Source of the DNA: Podarcis raffonei
Taxonomy: Eukaryota; Chordata; Lepidosauria; Squamata; Lacertidae
DNA: 64,000 nt
Assembly: GCF_027172205.1 (NCBI RefSeq)
Contig: NC_070614.1
Location: forward strand, 51,710,001-51,774,000
Direction: 5' to 3'
Shown: positions 45,001 through 57,000 of the stretch, piece by piece
Position numbering within the stretch: the stretch's first letter is position 1
How the letters are laid out: each line of letters opens with the position of its first letter
The notes under the pieces: generated by a model
What the model was told of the DNA's origin: nothing
The model's database searches: none
Seen by the model: only the letters and a program-made list of their open reading frames with translations
Position numbers and translations under genes: made by a program

Positions 45001-46640
45001 CAAATTTGTAATCCTTGGGTCTTCAGATCTCCACATGAGGAGATCTCTCCATTCTTCAATCTTCAATTCAAAACAGATTTTCATCATCCAGTACTTATTT
45101 TCCTTTGTAGCCATCATGTCAGGCCTCTGGCTCTCCTTTGTCATCTGCAACATTACATCTCCTCCTTCCTTTTCCTCAGAAACAACATATATCTCTTTCT
45201 CCACACTCTCAAATCTTTCAAGTTTCTCTTCTTGTCCAGCTGCATGGACTTCTTGAGTCAAGTCCTTATCAAATTCAATGGATTTGTTTACTGTTAAGTC
45301 CAGAGTTGCAACATTTGTAGCCAAAACATCAATTTGGCCTTGTAACTTTCCCAAGAGAAGAAACACTCTGTCCAATTTAGCTTGAATTTTTCCTCCTTCA
45401 GCCATTCTTGTAATGTCCCAAAATCCCCTCTAGAGGGATTTTGGTTACTTTATCTTCCTTCCAGTTCAAATCCAAAAATCAAGTTAGTTTGTATCAGTTC
45501 TTCCTTGTTTTCAACAAAATATAACCAAATTGTAGCAAATATATCCAGCAGAGATAGCAGAAACAAAGTTCTCTTTTTCCTTCTTGACAGCTAATTTGAC
45601 AGCTGTCAAACTCTTCTATATCTCCTCAACAGGCTCTCTCGCGGATCACTCCCGGGTCCGGGGGGGTGGCACTTCAGCTCTCAAAATTAGCTCTTATCCT
45701 CCAGTGAAATTACTTATACTGCCAAATCGTGAAATTAATGTCTTTTACCCAATAAAGAAGAAGAAATTCTCTCGACCTTAGTTAGCTAGTCCTTGCTTTA
45801 GATTATTTATAAGACGGGGAGACGGACTTCCTGTTTGCGCCTTCCCCGATCGTGCCTAATTCAAAAAAAAAATTTTCTTTACAAATCCAATTTCCGTATT
45901 ACTCACGGGTTGTTGCTTTTAGAGTCCAATTGTTCACAAGAAGAAGTCAGCGCTCTCCGACCATGGCATGCGGCTTCACTCCGCAGGAGAAGCAGTCGAC
46001 TCTCAGCACCGCGCCGCTCACCCCGTCCCCCGTTCCGAAGCCTTTAAAAAGGCTCCTTCGCGGGTCGGGGGGGCGCAAATGGTGCCCGCCGAGTGACCAA
46101 GTTCACAGGCTTCAGCGCCTGTGATTTCTGAGGGTCCCCGCGTCGCCGCAGCGGCAAGACCCGGATCCTGTGGAGCCGATTCCCTCCGTCTCCCCGTGCC
46201 GATGGCACTAACCCGGAAGTTCTCCGGAGCCTCAGGATTTTTGCATTGGGTCACCCCAAATTCACCATCAGATCACATAGCATGTCCGATTTAACCTCCT
46301 TCTGTCGGGCCTGTAAGACAGAGCTATTCTACCTGGCCTTTAATTTGAATTCAGCCTGATCTTTTATTTCCCTTCTCTTCCCTCCACCTCCCCTTTTATG
46401 AAGATCACCCGCTCTGAGACCCCACAACTAATTCTCCCCTGGCCTCCTCGCTGGCCCAAGTAGGGCCAATTCAGCCAGCTAGCCCTGGGGATTATTTAAT
46501 TGATTTTTGAATTTTGAATTTTATTGTTAATTCATGTTTTTATACTGTATTTTACGCTGCTTTTATAATTAAGTGTTTTAAAGTTGTTGTTAGCCGCCCT
46601 GAGCCTGGTTTTTGAACCGGGAAGGGCGGGGTATAAATAA

Positions 46641-46690
<50 letters not shown>

Positions 46691-49600
46691 GCAGACAGGG
46701 TCTCAGAAGCCTTCCCCTCTTCTCCCCACCCAGCCATTAAAGAAGCCCCAGCCCAAGAAGTGTTACCTGCCTGGATCCCAGCTCGTCCTTCGGTGGGCTG
46801 CACTGAAATAATAAAAATAAAAGACGGGGGTCAGGCAAGACTCCTGGGTTCTCTAGGGGACCACGAGCGGGTTCCTGAGGGTGCGAGAAGCACCGTTTGG
46901 CGAGAAAGAAGATCCCCCCCAAACCAAAGCAGTCCCTTCCAAATAAAAGCAGGGGGGCTGTGGGAAGGGTCCCCGTTTTCTTCCCCCGACAGGTGGGCTG
47001 GTTGGGGCCAGATCTGGGCGCAAGGCACAGGGGAGCATGCCACACGTTCTCTCACCTTCGTAGTGCGCAGCTGAGACAGTGCTGGGTTTCCGAGGCCGGG
47101 AGCGCTTGCCTTTGGCAGCTGTGAAATGGGGAGAAATAATAATAATAATAATTTATTATTGATACCCCACCCATCTGGCTGGGTTTCCCCAGCCACTCTG
47201 GGCGGCTTCCAACAAAACACTAAAATACAATAACCTATTAAACATTAGTTTCCCTAAAGAGGGCTGCCTTCAGATGTCTTCTAAAAGTCAGATAGCTGTT
47301 TATTTCCTTGACATCTGTTGGGAGCGTGTTTCACAGGGCGGGTGCCACCACCGAGAAGGCCCTCTGCCTGGTTCCCTGTAACTTGGCTTCTCGCAGGGAG
47401 GGAACCACCAGAAGGCCCTCGGAGCTGGACCTCAGTGTCCAGGCTGAACAATGGGGGTGGAGACACACTGGACCGAGGCCGTTTAGGGCTTTCAAGGTCA
47501 GCACCAACACTTTGAATTGTGCTCGGAAACGTATTGGGAGCCAATGTAGATCTTTCAAGACCGGTGTTATATGGTCTCGGTGGCCACTCCCAGTCACCAA
47601 TCTAGCTGCTGCATTCTGGATTAGTTGTGTGCCTCCCCGTTCTTCCTCCAGACTCTGGGTCCTTGGTTTCCAAATGAGATGCAAAAGCTGCTCTCATCAG
47701 AAAAGAGATTTGGGGAGCCATGTCGTCAGCTGGTGTTGGTCCACTGTGCTTCATTAAGTCCAGGGTCAACGCAGCCGTCCACCAAGAGATTTTGGAGCAC
47801 TTCATGCTTCCTTCTACAGACGAGCTTTATGGGGATGCTGACTTCATTTTCCAGCAGGACTTTGGCACCTGCCCACACTGCCAGAAGTACCAAAACCTGA
47901 TTCAGTGCCCATGGGATTACTGTGTTTGATTGGCCAGCAAACTCGCCTGACCTGAACCCCATAGAGAATCTATGGGGCATTGCCAAGAGAAAGATGAGAG
48001 ACAAGAGACCGAGCAATGCAGAAGAGCTGAAGGCTGCTATTGAAGCAGCCTGGTCTTCCATAACACCTCAGCAGTGCCACAGGCTGAGAGCATCCATGCC
48101 ACGCCGCATTGAGGCAGTAATTGATGCAAAAGGGGCCCAAACCAAGCACTGTGTACATGTGCATGCTTCTACTTCTCAGAGGTCCAATATCGCTCTATTT
48201 GCAGCCCTTGTTTTGCTCATTTCATTTAATATTCTAATTTTCTGAGATTGTTAATTTGGGGTTTTCATCAGATATGCAGATGACACAACCTTGATGGCAG
48301 AAAGTGAGGAGGAATTAAAGAACCTTTTAATGAGGATGAAAGAGGAGAGTGCAAAATATGGTCTGAAGCTCAACATCAAAAAAACGAAGATCATGGCCAC
48401 TGGTCCCATCACCTCCTGGCAAACAGAAGGGGAAGAAATGGAGGCAGTGAGAGATTTTACTTTCTTGGGCTCCATGATCACTGCAGATGGTGACAGCAGC
48501 CACAAAATTAAAAGACGCCTGCTTCTTGGGAGAAAAGCAATGACAAACCTAGACAGCATCTTAAAAAGCAGATACACCACCTTGCCAACAAAGGTCCGTA
48601 CAGTTAAAGCTCTGGTTTTCCCAGTAGTGATGTATGGAAGCGAGAGCTGGACCATCAAGAAGGCTGATCGCCGAAGAATTGATGCTTTTGAATCATGGTG
48701 CTGGAGGAGACTCAAGAGTCCCATGGACTGCAAGAAGATCAAACCTCTCCATTCTGAAGGAAATCAGCCCTGAGTGCTCACTGGAAGGACAGATCCTGAA
48801 GCTGAGACTCCAAGACTTTGGCCACCTCATGAGAAGAGAAGACTCCCTGGAAAAGACCCTGATGTTGGGAAAGATGGAGGGCGCAAGGAGAAGGGGACGA
48901 CAGAGGACGAGATGGTGGGACAGTGTTCTCGAAGCTACCAGCATGAGTCTGACCAAACTGCGGGAGGCAGTGGAAGACAGGAGTGCCTGGCGTGCTCTGG
49001 TCCAGGGGGTCACGAAGAGGCGGACACGACTAAACGACTAAACAACAACAACATGCCATGATCATCACAATTATAACAAATAAAGGCTTGACATACCTCG
49101 CTTTGCATGTCACGAGTCTATATCATATATTAGTTTCGCCTTTTAAGTTGAATTACTGAAATAAATGAAGTTTTCCACGATATTCTAATTCTTCGAGTTT
49201 CACCTGTACAACTGCCACATTCCCTGGCCTATCAGGTGCCTCGCCTGCTCCCCTCCCCGTCCACTCCATTGAGGGAGACACTCACCCTGTCTCCTCTGCC
49301 GCAGCGCCCCCTGCTGGGCAAAATGGTGCAGGAACTTGCCTTGGCTGCTCCAGCCGGTAGACAGCACCACCTAGAGGGAGAGAGGGACAATGCAAGACAC
49401 AGAGGGCAGGCGAAATTACAGGTACCTTGATTCTCAAAAGCTTTGCTTCTCAAACTCCAAAAACCCAGAATTAAGTGTTCCGGTTTTCAAACGTTTTTCG
49501 GAAGCGGAACGTCCGATGCGGCTGTTGGCTATCATTTCCGGGGCGCCTGCACCAATCAGAAACCGCGCCTTGGTTTTCAAACAGTTCGAAAGTCAAACGG

Positions 49601-50974
49601 ACTTTCGGAACGGATTAAGTTTGGCACTTTTGGTTTTGCTATTTATTTTGCGTTTTTGAGGTTTTTTTGGTTAATTAGTTTTTTGTGACTGTGTGGAACC
49701 CAGTTCAGCTACTGATTGACTGGTTGTGTGACTGTGGAAATGGATAAAAGCTCCCCAATCCAAACAATGACCATCATCAGTGCAGGTAAGGGGAACAAAA
49801 TTATTTAAATATTTATCACCTACAATACTGTCTTATTTATTTTATAGTACAGTACATTGATTATTGCTTTCATTTTATGGATTGATGGTCTCATTAGATA
49901 GTAAAATTCATGTTAAATTGCTGTCTTAGGGGTTGTTTTTAAAAGTCTGGAGCGGGTTAATCCGTTTTGCGTTACTTTCTATGGGAAAGCGTGCCTTGGT
50001 TTTGGAACGCTTTGGTTTTGGAACGGATGAAGTTTGAGAACCAAGGTACCACTGCATCTGGGTTCTCTGTAAAAAGCAAATCCCTAAAGGATGGCAGTGC
50101 CAGGCTCACCTGAGGCATCAGCCTGCTGTCCCATTACCAGGTAATATTTGGATCAAACATTTTCTTTTCCAAAATCAGCACCCCCACCCCAGCGCAATCC
50201 ATCCCTCCACCTGCTATTGTAGAGTTGGGAGAGGGGCAGGGAAAGGGGCGTCCAAAATGACCGAGGGGTTGGAGCAGCTGTCCCACAAATAAAGGTTACA
50301 GAGTTTGGGCATTTTCAGCTTGCGGAAAAGGCAAGGAAAAGGAGACACAACAGGAGTTTATAAAACGTAGAAACGGGATAGAGGAATACTTTCCCCCCCT
50401 CTCCCATGACACGAGAATTCGTGAACACCCAACACCACTGAACGTTGAAAGATTCAGGCGTAGCTAAACTATGGAACTCCCTGCCACTTGAGGCAGCAAA
50501 AAGAGGTTTAAATAAATTCATGACGGAGGAAAGAGGTACTAAATTGATTTTTTATTTTATTGTTATTTACGCTTTATACTGTATTTTATGCTGGTTTTTT
50601 CGTAGCATCAGTTAAGTGTTTTAAATTTGTTGTTAGCTGCCCTGAGCCTGGTTTCCTTAACCGAGAAGGGTGGAGTATAAATAATTTATTATTATTATTA
50701 TTACTAGCCAGGATGGCTGTTCTCTGCCTCCAAGGTCAGAGACATTTTTCGCTCTATAACACGCACCCGACCATAACACGCACGTAGTTTTTAGAGGAGG
50801 AAAATCCGTAGGCATGCCACCCGTAGGCATTTCCTCCATAACACGCACAGACATTCCCCCTTACTTTCTAGGAGGAAAAAAGTGAGTGTTATGGTGCAAA
50901 AAATACGGTATTTATGTTTGATGTTCTCTTGTGTTTTTATTGGAAGCCGCCCAAATGGATGACAGCATTATTAC

Positions 50975-51014
<40 letters not shown>

Positions 51015-54000
51015 TCTCTGAATACCAATTTCTGGGAACTGCAAGAGGGGAGAGGGCTCTTGGGCTCGGATCCTGCTGGTGGGTTTCCCATTTGGGGCAT
51101 TGGGTGGCCGCTGTGAGAACAGGGTGCTGGACTAAGTGGGACCATGGTCTGATCCTGCCAGGCTCTGTTCCCTTGTACCAGAGACCCCCAGATATTCTTG
51201 GACTTCAGTTCCCATCATCCCCAGCTGGCGTGGCCCATGGTGGAGGGTGATGGGAGCTGGAGTCTTTTCCAGAAAACATACAAAAAGGGCTCTTGGTTCC
51301 TCCCCATGGCCTTAGACAATCTGTTTTCCTGCAGAAACCAGTGCAGAGGACCAGTTACAGAAAGGTAGCCGTGTTGGTCTGCCATAGTCAAAACAAAACA
51401 AATTTTTTTCCTTCCAGTAGCACCTTAAAGACCAACTAAATTAGTTCTTGGTATGAGCTTTCGTGTGCATGCACACTTCTTCAGATATCTGAAGATATCT
51501 TCAGATATTCTGATATCTTCAGATATTCTTCTTGGTATCTGAAGAAGTGTGCATGCACACGAAAGCTCATACCAAGAACTAACTTAGTTGGTCTTTAAGG
51601 TGCTACTGGAAGGAAAAAGGTATCTGAAGAAGTGTGCATGCACACGAAAGCTCATACCAAGAACTAACTTAGTTGGTCTTTAAGGTGCTACTAGAAGGAA
51701 AAAAAAATTTTTGCAGTGCAGAGGAGAAGGGGTTTTCTGGAAACCCTGCTCCAGAGCTGTTCCAAAACACGCGACGAAATGGACATACAGCCCTCGTGCA
51801 GGCAGCAGTTCAACCGGGTCAGACCCATGGGAGAGAAAGCCACATACCGGGTCCAGCTCTTCGGCGTCATCCTCAGACAGCAGCTCCTGAGGACCAAAGG
51901 GAAAGAAAAGTGTGTGTTGGGGGGAATTAAGGTCTTATATATACACAGTGGTACCTCGGGTTACATACGCTTCAGGTTACAGACTCTGCTAACCCAGAAA
52001 TAGTACCTCGGGTTAAGAACTTTGCTTCAGGATGAGAACAGAAATCGCACGGCGGCAGCAGGAAGCCCCATTAGCTTAAGTGGTGCTTCAGGTTAAGAAT
52101 AGTTTCAGGTTAAGTACGGACCTCCAGAACGAATTAAGTACTTAACCCGAGGTACCACTGTATAATAAATGTTCATAAATGTACCAACCAAGTGCATACA
52201 TAGATGTGTGGACCACATGTCTGGAGCAGCACAGGAGAACTGCCCTGAAACCATTTTCACTTCCAAACTGACCAAATGATTTCTCTGCAAGGTCAAGGAA
52301 AATGGAAGAGCATCCCCATTGTCTTTTTGCTCACAAATCCTGTCTTAAGGGTATGTCTGTGTTTGAATAGGGTGAGCCTGTGACCTGGCTCAGGAACTAA
52401 GTATTTATCATTACCAAAGACTGGCCAGGCTCCCCAGGGTATCCAATCAAGTGAGCATTAACAGGTAACCTGCCAGACAGGAGGTAAACAACACACTCAG
52501 ATTTCTGTTGTAGACTGCCCTTTCTGTGATGTAGGTATGATGTGTCTGGGGGTGAGTTCTTTGCAGGTTCTCCATCAGTCGGAGAAAAGAATGGAGGCCA
52601 ATCAGAGAATATTGAGAAGCAAAGCAGTTTGTAAGCCTGATCTTTATTGAACTGTTGCTCCCCTCACACACAGGAAAGGAGGAGGACCCAGAACCAAGGT
52701 GTGCCCGCCCTTATATAGACATTTAAATTGCCTACCCTGGAGTCCAAGACCACCCCTCCATACATCATAGATACATCACAGAAGGGGTGTAACCCAAGAC
52801 CACTCCCCACAAACATCATACCTACATAACAGAAAAGGCGGTCTACAACAGAAATCCGAGTGCCTTGTTTTTACCCTGTCTGCCAGGTTATCTGATAATG
52901 CCTTATCTGATTGCCTTTCTTGGTAGTCTGGCCATTCCTTTGAGATGGTGATTACCCCGTTCCTGAGACAATGGGAAGGTTCCCCCACCCCCTCCCTCCT
53001 TACAGAGAAAACATTTGGTCAGTTTGGGAGCCAAAATGGTTTCAGGGCGGTCTTCCTGTGCTGCTCCAGACATGTGGTCCCCATATCTATGCACGTGCTT
53101 TTTTGGTACAATTATGAACATTAATTTTTTTTATTTCAATATATAACCCTGCAGATTTAACTCAGGGATGTTAAGAAGATAGCGATGCAAAGTTCGAGGC
53201 TGATTTATTGCTCCGTACCTGTGGGAGAGGACGGTTTTGGGAAGGGTTCAAAAATTCAGCCCTGAGATGTACTTTTTTTTTGCAGAGCAGGGAGTTCAGC
53301 CTGGAGATGGTTGCCCCGGAAACCCAGAAAACACGTCTCTCCCAACATCCCGGCTGCTAACGCCTTTCTTAAAAGTTGCATTTCTGATCCTCCTCTCTGC
53401 TGTCAAGGGGAACATCAGGAAGGGGGGAAACAGCAGGGTGGGGAGTACATTTGGGGGAGAGGAGGTGTGAGAACGGCCAGTCACCGTTTCAGGAAACCAT
53501 CTGATATTGAGCTCAGCGCTGTCGAGTCTGCAGAACAGACACGCTCAAATTTAAAGAAATGGGAGTGCCTGATCACCTCATCTGTCTCCTGAGAAATCTC
53601 TATGTGGGACAAGAAGCTGCAGTTAGAACTGGATATGGAACAACTGATTGGTTCAAAGTTGGGAAAGGAGTACGGCAAGGCTGTATATTGTCTCCCTGCT
53701 TACTTAACTTATATGCAGAATTCATCATGCGAAAGGCTGGGCTGGATGACTCCCTAGCCGGAATTAAGATTGCCGGAAGAAATATCAACAACCTCAGATA
53801 TGCAGATGACACAACCTTGATGGCAGAAAGTGAGGAGGAATTAAAGAACCTTTTATTGAGGGTGAAAGAGGAGAGCGCAAAATATGGTCTGAAGCTCAAC
53901 ATCAAAAAACGAAGATCATGGCCACTGGTCCCATCACCTCCTGGCAAATAGAAGGGGAAGAAATGGAGGCAGTGAGAGATTTTACTTTCTTGGGCTCCAT

Positions 54001-57000
54001 GATCACTGCAGATGGTGACAGCAGTCACGAAATTAAAAGACGCCTGCTTCTTGGGAGGAAAGCAATGACAAATCTAGGCAGCATCTTAAAAAGTAGACAT
54101 CACCTTGCCAACAAAGGTCCATATAGTTAAAGCTCTGGTTTCCCCAGTAGTGATGTATGGAAGTGAGAGCTGGACCATAAAGAAGGCTGATCACCGAAGA
54201 ATGGATGCTTTTGAATTCTGGTGCTGGAGGAGACTCTTGAGAGTCCCATGGACTGCAAGGAGATCAAACCTCTCCATTCTGAAGGAAATCAGCCCTGAGT
54301 GCTCACTGGAAGGACAGATCCTGAAGCTGAGGCTCCAAGACTTTGGCCACCTCATGAGAAGAGAGGACTCCCTGGAAAAGACCCTGATGTTGGGAAAGAC
54401 CACAAGAGAAGGGAACGATGGCAGATGAGATGGTGGGACAGTGTTCTCGAAGCTACCAGCATGAGTCTGACCAAACTGCGGGAGGCAGTGGAAGACAGGA
54501 GTGCCTGGCGTGCTCTGGTCCAGGGGGTCACGAAGAGGCGGACACGACTAAACGACTCGACAACAACAACTCAGGAAGGCCTGTTAATTTTTCTCTGAGT
54601 CGGGCTAGCTTTGGCGGCACACCAAATTTCTGAAGCGGGGTCATGCGTGGCCCACACCTGTCGCCACTCAGCACTCAGAGCATGCTCAGAGGTACCCTTG
54701 CAAGTGTCAATGCCATGATTTGCCTGAGGGAATCTAAGGGCCAAAAGCAGCAGCGTCCTTCATCAGTCAATTAAAACATTTCTACTCCAGTATGGCTGGA
54801 AAAAAAACACAGTAAAGACAAGCACTGTGTGAAATGTATGTTTTCTTATTGCATCCACGCAAACCTGTCTCTTAATTTCCAGAATGTAGATTCATCTTCA
54901 TCCCAATTAGGAAAAGGAAAAGTTTCCAAAGAACCAGTCAACTGCATTAACTGAGGAGGTCATTCTTGCAAAGTACTCCCAGATGAGGCTTCGTAGGATG
55001 TGACCTTTGACCTGGAGAAGAATGTCCGTCCGTCCGTCCCCATCTCATGGGCGGAGGATGAGCAAGACGCAATTGCTCTATTTTAAAGTAAAAGAACTCT
55101 GCACATGCTCAGAAGCTCTCTCTCGTCTGCCATCACGCATCAAGCATATAGAAGAGAAAACATTAAACAATGCATTTGAGGTGCTCCTTTTATCATCAGG
55201 ACAGTTAAACTATTGGGATTCCAAGAGGCAGGGATGGCCACCAACTTAGAATCGGGAGAATCAGAGAGTTGGAAAGGGACCCCGAGGGTCATCTAGTCTG
55301 AAATATAAAAATTAAGCACAGGAAAACAGCCTGGAAACCATTTTGACTCCCAAACTGACCAAATGATTTCTCTGCAAGGTCACGGAAAATGGAAAATCCT
55401 CCCCATTGTCTTTTCCTTCACAAATCCTATCTTAAGGGTATGTCTGTGTATGAATAGGGTGAGCCTGTGACCTGGCTCAGGAACTAAGTATTTATCATTA
55501 CAAAAGACTGGCCAGGCTCCCCAGGGTATCCAATCAAGTAAGCATTAACAGGTAACCTGCCAGACAGGAGGTAAACAACCCACTCAGATTTCTGCTGTAG
55601 ACCGCCTCTTCTGTGATGTAGGTATGATATTTCTGGGGGTGGTCTTGGACTCCAGGACAGGCAATTTAAAATGTCTATATAAGGGCAGGTACACCTTGGT
55701 TCTGGGTCCTCCTCCTTTCCTACGTGTGAGGGGAGCACCCTGTTGCAACAGTTCAATAAAGATCAGGCTTATGAGCTGCTTTGCTTCTCGATATTCTCTG
55801 GCTGGCGCCTGTTATTTTCTCCGACTGATGGAGAACCTGCAAAGGACTCTATAAGGGCTCTCATGTCCCCCATAAGGGAATAAGCGCAGATTTTCGTTTA
55901 TTACAAGTCCAACGCCCTGCGATGCAGGAATCTCAACTAAAGCATCCATGGCAGATGGCCACCCAGCCTCTGCTTAAAAACCGCCAAGGAAGGAGACAGC
56001 TCACCACATTGCAAGTGAATGCATCCCACCGTTAAATGGCTCTTGCTGTCCCAAAGTTCTTCCTGATGTTTCGTCGTAATATCAGTTCTTGTAACTTGGA
56101 TGGATTTAAAAAGAGGATCGGGCAAATTCATGGAGGAGGGGAAGGCTAGGGGGTTGGGGGGCTTCTGGGCCCCATCGTAGAATGCAGCAATTGTTTGGCA
56201 TACTAGTTGCTGGAAACCGCAGGAGGGAAGAGAGTTCGAATCCTGCTTTGTGGGTTTCCCACAACGGGCATCTGGTTGGCCGCTGTGAGAACAGGGGGCT
56301 GGACCAGATGGGTCTGATCCTGCAGCCAGGCTATTTGCATGTGCAGACAGGTGGGAGGGCTGCAAAGGGCTTCAGCACGGCCTCTGCATTTTCAAGGACT
56401 CTGCTGGGCCTTGTTCGCATCTAACAGATGTGAGCACTCAGCGATGGCTTTTTGTTTTTATTTGCAAAGGCCTGGGAAGGGAAAGATCGGGAGGTTGCTA
56501 CGGAGAGGCAGCCAGGACAGGCCGACCTCCAGCCTCAGGGGGGCCAGCCCAGCTGTTGGGCGTGTGGGTCCAGCGGGTGGGGTGGGGAAAAGGTGCACCA
56601 GAGGCTTCACCTCTGAACCACACGTCACACACATACCACTCGTTTGGGGGTTTCAGCTCCAAATAAAAGGGTCCATTTCCCCAAAACCGCTGCTCCAACC
56701 CAGCCTGGCTGTTTTATTACTAGTACATGGCAGAACCATCTGGAGGGCACAAGGTCGTCAAAGGATCCAGGCTGCCTCGAAGAGATCCATTCAGAGGCTT
56801 TCAGAGCACGCAGTTCTGGCAAGATCCAGGTTCGAATCTCGGGCCAACGACTGAGTCACTTGGGTGGCCTTGGCCAAGCTGTGAAGGCTCTCCGCTTCCC
56901 CCACCTGAAAGGCGGGCTGGGGCCGGGGAGATCTCTCTCGGGTGACCTCTCCCCACCCGAATCTGACCCCATCCTCGCGCCCGGCAGCTGGGGCGGCCTC

